This document shows, piece by piece, positions 14,065 through 24,110 of a stretch of 64,000 nt of DNA (the first letter of the stretch is position 1; every line of letters starts with the position of its first letter). Under the pieces are notes generated by a model. It was not told the DNA's origin and did not search any database. It saw nothing but the letters and a program-made list of their open reading frames with translations. Where the stretch lies: positions 1-64,000 of the forward strand of contig SNVD02012916.1 of the NCBI GenBank assembly GCA_013180625.2. Reading direction: 5' to 3'. This DNA comes from Boswellia sacra. Lineage: Eukaryota; Streptophyta; Magnoliopsida; Sapindales; Burseraceae. Both the position numbers and the translations under genes were made by a program.

Positions 14065-14160
14065 ATTCATCAAGCATTATATCCTCACAGCTCACAGGTT
14101 ACATTACCTAGCACAGCAAACTCTTTGCACCGACATCAACAGTAGGACAGCGATAGCAAG

Positions 14161-14376
14161 ATGGACTTCAGTAACATGGGCGGCGAAATTCAAAACTTCC
14201 ATGACAACGTTGCCACCAAAGGCAACAATAACAAGATAGACAAGAGTGTTAATACGGTCACAGGACTTGGTGCCGTCAACCGCACTGGCGACATCAACAC
14301 CAACGTTGGAGGTCCAGCCATTGGCGGCTACGCTGTTGGTGGTGGGGCCACTGCTCGGCCCAGGTCCGCGAATTAA
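14161..14376 (+). CDS. Small 71-residue protein with Gly-rich C-terminus, unknown function
   Basis: A single uninterrupted frame starts in a good context (AAGATGGAC) and ends in TAA. It is preceded by a TATA box at a suitable distance and followed by AATAAA-type signals near 14578. The base composition is far richer in GC than the surroundings, as expected for coding DNA. The N-terminal 50 residues are polar and rich in Asn, Asp, Thr and Gly (MDFSNMGGE at the start). The last 22 are Gly-rich with GGPAIGGYAVGGG and end in RPRSAN. No signal peptide, membrane segment or cysteine is present. I do not recognise a family. An antisense frame over the same stretch (14104-14388) is judged a shadow. 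The tandem promoter-like cassettes upstream may bear on its expression. Confidence 0.72.
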   Translation: MDFSNMGGEIQNFHDNVATKGNNNKIDKSVNTVTGLGAVNRTGDINTNVGGPAIGGYAVGGGATARPRSAN

Positions 14377-15042
14377 ATGAGGAGACATCGATATTAGTTT
14401 ATGTTATAACAATAAGTACTCTCCAAACACTTACGGTTTGGTGGGGACATAGTTCGATGTTTCCTAGTTTGCTAGGGCTTTTAGTTTAAGGTAATGCTTG
14501 TTGCTGGTTTGCTGGATACTCGGTCATTAACTCTTGTCGTATGACCAGTTTCCAAATATTGCCACTCAATGTTATTATAAATAAAATTGTCTTCTATGAA
14601 ATTATAAGTATGTTTGCTACTAAGATAAATTTTCTGGCAGTTGACTTGCCAACGTTATAAAATGATATATTTAGATTTACTCCCACATCTAAGCCTTTGC
14701 AATTGTTTGAGAAAGATTAACTACTATGTTTTTAATTTGTTCATTTTTCATAAGAACTCTGTATCTTAAGTCTTATATGATCTACAACTTATGTAGTCCT
14801 AATTAAAGATGTGTCATTGTCATCTTAACTCATCATCTATTTGACCATTTTAAATTAATGGCAAAGCAGTTGGGATCTAAATTAAGAATTTGAGATTCAT
14901 ATATACATCCAGTCGTATGCTACAATATTCAATTTGTTATTATGTAAAACAGCATTTGAAACTATTCAAATACATAAGATAAATGCAAAATACGTAAGAT
15001 AAATGCAAAAGATCAAACAAATTACGTACTTATGCTTTGTTG
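14377..15042. other. 3' flank of the small gene and AT-rich DNA
   Basis: Holds the presumed 3' UTR, with an AATAAA-like signal at about 14578, then AT-rich DNA up to the TTG target duplication (15040-15042). No gene was seen. Confidence 0.55.
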
Positions 15043-15240
15043 CACTACAAGAATTTTTTACATATTTGTCACTTCACAATTTTTTTATTTGGCAGTTTTT
15101 TGAAAAAGTGATAAATTTAACAATTTCTTAAAAGTCAAACCTATTAATTCATCTTATTTGTCACTTTTTGTCTTATTCAATTACATATATATCACATTTT
15201 TATAAAAATTTGACAAGTATGTGAAAATGCAATTTTTTTC
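15043..15240 (+). repeat. A-type terminus of Pack-CACTA element 1
   Basis: Begins CACTACAAGAATTTTTTACA and contains repeated TTTGTCACTT and AAGTGATAAAT motifs. The reverse complement of 35530-35720 shows the same order, including AGTCAAACCTA and GACAAGTATG. Confidence 0.88.
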
Positions 15241-15978
15241 TTTTCCCTCTCAAATTTCCCTCTTTCTTTTCATTTTTCTTTCAAATACGTGAATATAATA
15301 TTTAAAATTTCAATAAATTTATCTAAATATAATTAAACAATATAATTTTATTTTAATCTAAAATTAAAAATAATTCTTAAAAATCTTTAAATTAAAGATA
15401 ACATTATTATATTTATGAAAAGAATAAACTTTTAAATATAAAATTTTAGAAAAATAAATTTTTAGATGTTTAAATTTTATGAAATAAATAAAATTATTTT
15501 TTAATTTTAAAGTGATAAAAATCACATTATTCAATTGCTTTGATGAAAATTAAGCAACTAAAAATATCAAAAAAATTATTTTGTAATAATATAACATTTT
15601 AAATATGCAAAAAATCATTATAATTTATTTTAAAAATTAAATTAAAACATCTAGTGCTCTAAAAATTATAAAAAATTAGTCTAATGGTTTAAATGAAAAA
15701 GTTTGAAATATTGGGACTGAACAGGGGATGATTTTGATAATTTTTAATAGATATGGGTTTTCTGAATTTTATAATACTATAAAAAGAACATGAAATAGCC
15801 CTAGCCGCTTCTTATTCTTCTCGCCCATCTCCTTATCCTTCTCATCAAAGCCGCAATTCACAAATCATTTTAATTTCATCACAAAATTCATGAAAGAGAC
15901 CAAAAGAAGAAGCAGGGAACGAGGAAGAGAGGAGAGGTTTAAGCGGCGTGAGCAATAGCGAGCGGGATAAACAAAGGG

Positions 15979-16142
15979 ATGTTTAGGGTGTCAGTTTGCG
16001 GTCAAGAGGATATAGAGCAGTTGTCCAGAGATGGAAGCCATTACAGTCTTTCAACAGGACTTTTTTCGTCTCTTGGTGCAAGGAGTAATGGCAGAGTCAA
16101 GCTCAAGAGATTCATTATGTGGCCCTAAGATCACCGTTACAG
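15979..16142 (+). pseudogene. Captured first exon of an AKT1-type Shaker K+ channel
   Basis: From the ATG the frame reads MFRVSVCGQEDIEQLSRDGS, then HYSLSTG, LGARSNGRVKLKRFI and DHRYR. This is the cytoplasmic N-terminus of AKT1-type inward-rectifying potassium channels, which in the intact family leads into the first membrane helix. The exon ends at 16142 in a usable GT donor at the place where the AKT1 first intron begins. A TAA at 16123-16125 replaces the usual Tyr just before DHRYR, so even the fragment is nonsense-mutated. No channel core, pore (GYGD) or cyclic-nucleotide domain follows. It is cargo of Pack-CACTA element 1 and not a working gene. Family recognition is from memory of the motif order. 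Confidence 0.82.
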
Positions 16143-17595
16143 GTATTCTTCTTCTTCTTCGTTTCTTAAATTTTTGTTTTTTTTGTTTTTGGCACATAGG
16201 GGAGATGACTTCTGAATCTTGTACGCCTGTTATGTTTCAGACTTTGATAACTTTGTTTTACTTATTTTCGAACTTTTGTTTTTCGAGTTGCCAAAAAAAT
16301 TACAACTTATAAGGTGTTATTGACTTTCGAACTTCTGTTTTATTGGGTATTTGAGCCAATGTAGTTGCAGTAATAGAAGTCGTCTGTCAAGGGCTATTAT
16401 TGACTTGGGATGAGGGATTTAATATTGGTAAATTGTGGATTTTATGCTGAGGTTGTTCTACTGAAACATTATTTTTCTTCCTAGATGTCTTATGCCTTGC
16501 CGTCACGCATGTAAAAAGCCATATGATGCTGGCTAGTTTTACATATTTTTTATATTATATGTATTATGAATAATTTGGTTTTGGAAAAATTTATGATAGC
16601 TGATACTTGGAATGGTTTGATTTGGTTTTGTTTACTCTTTGTTTTATTTATTACTTGAATGTTTGACTCTCTACACAGTCCAACTCACTCTTTTTCATGG
16701 TAAGATATCACTTTAACTTCCAATTTCAGTCAGTCCTCTTATCACTTTTACCTGTTTATTTGGGAATTTTGTGCCTTGTCAAGTGTTTTTGTTCGTCTTT
16801 GCATTTGCTCACTTGCTGTATGTTCAAATTCCCCAAAGGAGAAATGGTTTTTGTTTTACTTTTGTTTTGCTATCGGTGAAGTTTTTGCATTGGCTTTTTG
16901 AAGTGTTATATGATGAGTGTCAGTTGTTTTCTCAACAACCAAAAGCTGATTTTCAGTCGCTTTTTCGCTTCAAATTAGGTTGTCCGGAACCGCCTCTGCA
17001 TATGGGTTACTTGTTTCAAGTTGGAAATCCTTCACTCTTAATCTTCATCAATTTTCAAACTTTTCTCATTATTTTTATTCAATTTTGTGAATTCTTAATC
17101 ATTAGACTCATTAACTCATGTTTAAGCTTGTTTCTTATCTACCCTTTGGTTCAAGATGCTTCCTGTTCAAATCCGAATCCTCAGGTGAACGTGAATTCAG
17201 ATTCTTTTACTTCTTCTCTTTTATCTTTTGAAATTTCATGTTCATTCTAGAGCATGATACAAGTTTCTGCGTCTGTTGTTTTGAGTTTCAATTTTTCTCT
17301 TCCAAAAGAAAGTACGTTTCATCCTTTGTTAGTGATGCAATAGCTTTTATTGTTAAAATTTTTCTCTCTTACTCTTACTCTTTTTTGCCTCTTTATTTTC
17401 TCTTTTTATTTCCTTGGTGTAGAAATTGCTTCGACATTTGACTAATCACTCAAGATTCTGAAAAGGAATGAGGTAAGAATACCCATATTTTATTTATCAT
17501 TTAATTTCTTGTTGAAATTAACTTTTACTATCTTTTCTGCTTACATTAGCTCTCTATTGGTCTTATTAAGCTTGACTCCTCCTTTCGTTGAACAG
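16143..17595 (+). other. Intron-like T-rich DNA between captured exons
   Basis: T-rich sequence with frames up to 159 codons but no recognisable protein and with the composition of plant introns. A stretch of about 37 bp ending in TGAATTCAGATTCTTTT occurs at about 17178-17214 and again near 17728-17764, a small internal duplication. It probably represents intron and flank captured with the AKT1 and TPR exons. Confidence 0.55.
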
Positions 17596-17733
17596 GTAAT
17601 TTATAGAAGAGCTGTCTTACATGAGATGATCTGAGACTATGCTAAAGCAACTAGTGACCTCCAGAGACTTGTATCAATTCTTGAAAATCAAGTTGATGAA
17701 AAGACCAACCAATCTAGCTCACCAAGTAAATCC
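17596..17733 (+). pseudogene. Captured exon of a TPR/DnaJ co-chaperone (DNAJC7-like)
   Basis: After an AACAG acceptor the frame reads RRAVLHEMI, a stop (TGA at 17635-17637), then DYAKATSDLQRLVSILENQV and DEKTNQ. In plant TPR proteins with a C-terminal J domain the same segment reads RRATLHEMIRDY.QAASDLQRLVS, next to the last TPR repeats. The TGA sits exactly at the conserved Arg codon (CGA to TGA, a single transition). No other TPR or J-domain exon was found, so only one exon was captured or survives. It is cargo of Pack-CACTA element 1, in the same orientation as its neighbours. Confidence 0.75.
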
Positions 17734-18502
17734 TCAGGTGAACTTGAATTCAGATTCTTTTGCTGGTGATATGAACATCTGGTATGTTAGATCCAATATT
17801 TGAAAACGGCTAATTTCCAAGTTTCATCGAAAGATGTGAAAGTTTAGTTTTATTCTACCAAGTTTATCCATTCATTTCCCTGGTTGAACACACACTTGAA
17901 TTTTTATTACATATATATATCTGAACTTGTGTCTAGAAAGTATCTTTCTGGAAGCTTTTCTTATTTATCCTTGGTATTGTGAGTTTTTTTTTTGGTTTAA
18001 ATAAAAGTGAACCTTTATCTTTTAAAATTTCGCACTTTATGAAAGTTAGTTGTCTGTGGCTAGTCAAATTCCTTCAAAAAGAGTTTGAATAAATGTTTTA
18101 AGTGGCTTTGTTAAACTCATTGATTTGTTTAATTTCTAGCACTAGTTATATACACCAATGATGCCCTCTGTTTTAAATGAACCTCAGTGCTTTTACAATA
18201 TTCAGAATAAAATAAATATTTTCCACCGAGATGTCCCTAGTATTAATGGAATTCTGGAAAATTATAGTTGTGTAGTGTCTTTGTTGGTTTAGGTATTACC
18301 GTTTTTATGAAGGAGGCTCCCGCTTTTAAATGAATTTGTGTTCTTTTATGCTGAGGAGGACAAAGTTAATTATTTACAACTCAGATATTGTTTTGGAGTT
18401 ATACATGTACTGCCTCTTTTGATATTCACTGCTCAGGAAAAGCATGCTTTTACAGTTTCCAACTATGCTGAGCTCCATATGTTTTTTACGATGTATTTAC
18501 AG

Positions 18503-18562
18503 GTACCTACAGGATAATAAATTCACAGGATCAGTTTTTTACCTTGCTGATCTTCCCCTAAC
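18503..18562 (+). pseudogene. Captured LRR exon of a STRUBBELIG-family receptor kinase
   Basis: Following a TTTACAG acceptor, one frame reads YLQDNKFTGSV then FYLADLPLTE. The ectodomain LRRs of STRUBBELIG-receptor-family proteins have the pattern LYLQNN.FTGSI..LA.LPL..LN, so the match covers one repeat. After PLTE the frame departs from the family. The next 60 bp contain a short duplication (TTATGCTTCAGTTTGACT), which suggests local rearrangement. No kinase domain was seen. The fragment is short, so the family call rests on about 20 residues plus the splice acceptor. Confidence 0.62.
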
Positions 18563-18806
18563 TGAGCACCAATTTGGCTTATGCTTCAGTTTGACTTATG
18601 CTTCAGTTTGACTTCAACTGAGCACCAATTTGGATGTTGAGTTGGTCAAAAACCATGCTAATATGCTTAGATTGATGGATGCTAAAGAATCTTGAGCCTT
18701 TTTTCTTGTAATTAAGTTGTGAAATAATTCCTCATTATTGAAGAAAGATTGTTGTATGTTTCCTTGGCCTGTGATCACATTCTTAAGAGGTTCGCCTGTT
18801 TAACAG

Positions 18807-21107
18807 AGCCCCTCTACATACATTGTCAAAGTTGTTATCTTTTTGGAAGGGAAAGAAGGGTAGCAGACATTCCTACAGACCACCCCATCATCCAGCAAGC
18901 AACATGCTGTCATTCAATATCGGTAGTTACAGTTTTTAGTTTTATATTGTCAATGACATTCTGTGACACTGTGTAATATGTTGTTTTTGCCTTTCCAGGC
19001 AAGTAGAAAAAGAGAATGCTGATGGTACATCATCTAAGCAAATCAAGTAAGATACCTAATTTGTGATTTCTGTTTTTGGTGGGGCCATTGTTTCTAAATT
19101 AATTATCTAATTATCCTATGTCGCAACCATGGCAGGCCTTACTTAATGGACCTTGGAAGCACTAATAAGACCTATCTTAATGTAAAGAATTCATCTCAAT
19201 TTCTTATTTCACTCATTAATGGACCTTTGATCAGTATTATCCGATAAATTTATCTAACAATTTCTCTGTATATGCAGGAGAATCCAATTGAACCACAATG
19301 TTATGAACTTTTTGAAAAAGACACCATTAAATTTGGTAACAGTAGGTAGGCACTGATCTATATTCATGCTTTCTGATTATGCAGGAATAGGTATATAGTT
19401 GCCATCCTCTTTTTTATTTTGTTTTGTTTAGTTTTTAGTTTCAGTTTTAGTTTTTTTTAATCTTTTTTTTTTATTTTTAATGGGGAACAAGGAACTTATA
19501 TTAATAGATTAAGAAGACTGGACTAGGTGTCCATATATACAAAAAAGTCTGGAGGAGACAAAATATCTACAACAATAAAAAGTGTATGATTCTGTGATAC
19601 CATAAACAAAAATCAAAACCCCTAGAGCCAAACACCCAAAACAAAATAATTAGCTTACAATTGCTTCTCATTTGTGTTTGATAAGGGAGTTATTTTTGAA
19701 TTCCTTAGAATCTGATTACATAGAGAAGCTTGAACACGAATCCTATCCTAGAGGTTGCTTTCTCAACTTCTTCCCCCTTTTTTCTCCTGAAGTTCGGCTT
19801 TTGCTTTCTTACCAAGTAACCCAAAGTGGAGCTAAGACAACACACTTCTATAGGGTTATTGCCTTCTCCCCTCTTACCAAGGCAAAAAAAAATTTGTTTA
19901 GCATGTAACTATGGGTACTAGAATGACTCACCATATTTTAGCTTTGATTTCAGAGTTTAACCTGCAAAATTGCAGCAATACGGCATTGTAAAAAATAAGC
20001 GATGCCCTGTCTTTGAATTCTCTTTGCACAGAACACACCATAAGGGAGATAAGTTTATTGTAGGCAGCTTTCGTTGCACCACTCTCAAAGAATTGAATTT
20101 TGGGAAGGAATGTGCCTTCCAAACCATGTCAATTGTCTGAAGGCTACATTGTGACTTTCCTTACAGATAATTCTTTCATAGGATTCGCATGAATATTTCC
20201 CAAAACTCTCGGGTTTCCACATTCTTCTATCTTCTTTTATTCCATAAATATTGTGTTGCTCAATATCTTCATTAAATACGAAAATCCTGTGCCATTGAAA
20301 TTCCTTTTAAATCAAAGCTCCAATTCCCTGATCTAAATTAGATGAGGAAGAAATGTAAGACTCAATTGAGCATTTTGTTTTTGTATCATGTGCTTTTTAA
20401 ACAGGCACCAGTAGATAAATTGTTGTTCAACATTGAACATATGTGATATTCTTGCATGGATCACAATTCAGTAGTATATACAAGCTTCTACTAGTTATTA
20501 TTGTTCCTCATATGAAGCATTTATATCTTTGACAATCCAAGAAATATTGGAGTTTTGTACTTCAGACAGTAATATTTTTAATGATGAATGTTAATTACTA
20601 GCAGAGCATGGGTGCGTGCAATAGGTGTCTTTGCATTTGATATTGAGAATGAGATTACATAGGTTCATGGATGTGTACGAGGAAAGGAGGATCAAGATGG
20701 ATGTATTTTCATTTCTTTTTCTGTGTGAGTGTCTGTGCATCTCATAGGTTTCTACCGGAGTTGGGGGATTGGTTGAATTGTTATTTGTTTGAGTGTCATT
20801 GTTTGAGTGCTAGCAAAGTTGAACAAACTTTTAGTTCTTGTTTTATCAGAAATCTCCCTGAATTTTGAAGCAATCTGCATTGGTACTTTTGATGCATGGT
20901 AGAGTTACTATATACCCAGAATTTTTTTTCCAATCCATGGGAATCCATTGTCACTAATCTCCTATGTCTTTTGTCCCCTTTCAATGAGTTTGATGTTTGT
21001 TGTGCTAGCACATCACTTGTACATTTGGGTCTTTGATTTTTGCTCATATTTCTTATCTTGGATTTTACAGCCGGGAGTATGTATTATTGCATGAGAACTT
21101 AGTTTAG
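18807..21107 (+). pseudogene. Captured FHA-domain exons of a DAWDLE (DDL)-type protein, introns retained
   Basis: Five exons with GT/AG borders can be read in order: 18807-18922 (PLYIHCQSCYLFGRERRVAD, IPTDHP), 18999-19046 (QVEKENADGTSSKQIK), 19135-19181 (RPYLMDLGSTNKTYLN), 19278-19345 (ENPIEPQCYELFEKDT, IKFGNS) and 21071-21107 (REYVLLHEN then a stop). Together they cover the C-terminal FHA domain of DAWDLE-like proteins, which bind phosphothreonine and act with Dicer-like proteins in miRNA processing. The GRERR and GSTN phosphopeptide-binding motifs are visible. An extra C in the run near 18881 shifts the first exon out of frame; the shifted frame recovers SKQHAVIQYR. One codon is missing in exon 4. 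The splice sites are good, so a spliced transcript is possible, but it could not encode a full domain without correction. Confidence 0.85.
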
Positions 21108-21504
21108 TGAAGGCTGCTTCAATATGTTCCTCTTTGCACGCGAAAGACACTAGGTTTATGCATATCAGTCTAGAATTCCTTGTGTTTGCTCCAATTAATT
21201 ATGACTTTGTCATATTGAGAGTTATTCATTCAAGGATAGGGCATTGTACATAAGCTGCTTTCTACCCTTGTGAGCTTTATGCATACTGTTATTATGAAGG
21301 CTTCTTTTGCTTGATATGTATCTATCATTTCTCTTCTCGATTGATATTCAACTTACCATTACAACTAAAATTCTTTCGGTTTTTAGATGGTTTTATCTTG
21401 TCTGTATGTTGTAGCTATTTTGTTTTGATATTAGTTTTCAAGTCGACTTTGTTTTGATTAAGACTGAACTTGACCCTTTTTAGGTTATAATCAGATCAAT
21501 CCAA

Positions 21505-21558
<54 letters not shown>
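21505..21558. repeat. (TA)n microsatellite
   Basis: About 27 TA units mark the inner edge of the B terminus of Pack-CACTA element 1. Confidence 0.9.
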
Positions 21559-21561
<3 letters not shown>

Positions 21562-21862
21562 AATTTTTTTTCAAATACTTGGCTTTTTAAAAACTGCAAA
21601 TATTTTTTTTTAATTTTTGAAACTATTATACTTGGCGGTCAAAAACTGCCAAGTATATTTTTTTTTAATTTTTAAACATACTATATTTGGCGGTCAAAAA
21701 ATGTCAAGTATAGTCAGATACATATTTAGCACTTTGACCGACCGCCAAATATAGTCAAATTGATTATATTGACGGCGCTATTGGTGGCGCTTTTAAGACC
21801 GTCAAATATATACATATTTGACTGTCAAAGATCCCCAAATATGATCATTTTTTTTTGTAGTG
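21559..21862 (+). repeat. B-type terminus of Pack-CACTA element 1
   Basis: Multiple copies of a motif near TATACTTGGCGGTCAAAAACTGCC in both orientations lead to the terminal ATGATCATTTTTTTTTGTAGTG. Its reverse complement aligns along its length with 30828-31165. Confidence 0.88.
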
Positions 21863-21865
21863 TTG

Positions 21866-24110
21866 GAATTAATATTTTAAAACCCGGAAATAAAATTCAC
21901 CCTTGAGTTCGCACTACCACCCCATTTTGATAGTAACATTGAGACCCCATGCAGTTTAGAGACCTTTTAAAAAAAAAAGTGTTGCTCAATCCATGTTAGA
22001 AAATATGGATGAAAATAGTAATTTAACCACAAATATGGTTTTACATAAATATCAAATATTACTTAAAAACATCAAATAAAATGAAAGAGATTCTACTCAC
22101 AAATATATTAGTTGAAACATGTGAGAAAGCGCTGTCCTTAAGACCAAGACTGATTTCACCTCCTTTATTAAATGAGGTTATTAAATAGTTAAACGAGGTT
22201 ATTTTTGCAGCTTTGTTGAATTTAATAAATATTATATTTACGCTATTTATGCAATGTTGTTAAAGCCTTATTATCCTTTTTTTTCAAGGATTAGGAACCT
22301 ATGAAGACTTAAATGTTTATATCCAGATTTAGTCCATGCATGTTGAAGTTGATATAAGCATGCATTAGTAGTTCTTTAGGTAAAAAAACTGGTGTAAATC
22401 AATTGAAATAGCTATTAACTAACCAAAGTAATCAAATTTCTCATTCCAAAACTCTAAAATTTCGGTCCCCTCAGTTAACCATTCCAACACACCCCCCCCC
22501 CACCCAAACATATCGTAGTGCAGCTATTACCACGTGCAACTGCAATGAAGAAGAGAGCAAATCTTGTTTCATCATCATTCCTGGGGCTTTTTTGCTTCCC
22601 ATGTTCTCATTTTGTACAATATTATGGATAGTTTTCTCTGAACATTTCTAACGCCTTGTTCACTAATGTGTTCTGTTATTTCGTCACGTAGGTAACGGTC
22701 AACGTAAAGGCTATGTAGTAGCACGTTTTATGATACATGCTTGTAGTAAGATCTGCCATCTTCATCATTAGTCATATTTCTCACGTACAGAAGGAGAAAT
22801 AAATGGTGAATTCTACTATCTAAAACAATGCTTGCTAATCCATGTAATATAAATATTGTATTGCAGCAAAAATATTTCTTCATAATGGCATCTCATTTTT
22901 TGAAAACTGACATGTTAACTTCCATATGGAGGATTTATATATGGATTAATTTTTGGCTAAATTTTAGTAACTGCCAAACTAGTTAAGCAATATTATAATC
23001 GAGATGGCCTCTTATTGCTGAGGAAAAGGATGAACACTATCACTTCTAACTTCAGATTGCTATGTTTAGTATCTGAAGTTGGATTGATTGCTAAGAAGGT
23101 TATTTATTTCCATTGTTCTAACTCATATTAACTTCAACAGTAGATATGATTCTTACACAATATGTGTTCCATAATATTTATGTAGGCCATTGTAAATCTC
23201 AGGAACATACATGACAAGAGCTATGGAACATAAAAATATCAACCAATAGACCATTTGCATTGTAAGTACTCGCCGGAGACCAGAATAGAATGACTGGTTC
23301 AAGTGCAAATATAATGTTAACAGCTCCACAGATTCCATTTTTGTGAAATGTTTTATTATAACCAACAGAACTGCCTTATATCTAGGGGTTATATCCAATG
23401 ACATCCCAAATTAACCTCTTTATATCCAGCAGTTAGATTTTATGAAATCGTAATTTACTTACCTGCTACAATGACAATTAGGGCTTATACTTTGAATCAA
23501 GCATTATCATTTTGCAATTCCTACCATGTATGTGTCTTCCTTGCTAACTTTGACATAAATTTTTCACCCTAAGATGGGGACAAATTAAAAGAGGGTGTTA
23601 ATGTTACTTTAATACCTTATTTCATTGTTGAAGTACCCTAAACAACGCCACTCGTGATTAGCAGATTGAACCAAGAATTTGTAACACATACATAAATTGT
23701 CACCTAGTTGATCTACAAAGTCGCTGAACTTAACCCTTCATCTTCTCCTAACAATTCAGCAACTTATGCATTATAATAAAAAACATCACCATAAATTGAA
23801 GAGCGTCGCTCACATTTAACCAATTTAAGATGTTACAATAGATTTATGATAATGGAACAACAAACACAAACATGTCAAATCATCGACCCTATTTAAAATA
23901 GGTAATGAAACAAAAGTCTTACTTACGTTTAAAACAAGTAATGAAACAAAAGTCTTACTCATGTTTAAAACAACTACTGAAACCAAAGTCTCACTCGATC
24001 ATTTTGTATGTCAGTTACACTAAAAACAGGTGACATAAGTAAAGTCTTAACTAAACAAATCTACATAGGCCTCATTGCAAGCAAATTAACATAAGTCGTG
24101 AAAATTGGAT
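21866..24110. other. Non-coding AT-rich DNA, no gene seen
   Basis: No recognised protein. A short stretch at about 22165-22255 (AAATGAGGTTATT through AATAAATATTATATTTA) resembles 6860-6925 in the 2.4-kb duplication, so it may be a dispersed repeat. A C-run lies near 22492-22501. Confidence 0.5.

Larger units (their letters stand above)
15043..21862 (+). mobile_element. Pack-CACTA element 1 (6.8 kb) carrying host gene fragments
   Basis: The left (A) end begins CACTACAAGAATTTTTTAC and the right (B) end finishes with TTTGTAGTG. The element is flanked by TTG direct repeats (15040-15042 and 21863-21865). The A end is homologous, over about 200 bp, to the inverted A end of element 2 at 35720. The B end is homologous, over about 320 bp, to the inverted B end of element 2 at 30828. 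Between the ends lie exons of at least four unrelated plant genes, all on the plus strand and with introns kept. That shows capture at the DNA level and not by retroposition. No transposase is readable. Matching ends, target duplication and cargo together make this strong. Confidence 0.9.

Noticed and set aside
14104..14388. 94-codon antisense frame over the small gene
   Set aside because: The plus-strand frame has the TATA box, leader, start context and polyadenylation signal; the antisense frame has none.
16697..17441. Open frames up to 159 codons, Phe/Leu-rich
   Set aside because: T-rich intron-like DNA gives Phe/Leu runs; no recognisable domain, although a short part recurs near 17729.
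23153..23404. 83-codon minus frame with hydrophobic stretches
   Set aside because: No recognisable protein; it could not be tied to the decayed gene, whose stop codon lies upstream of it at 24111.
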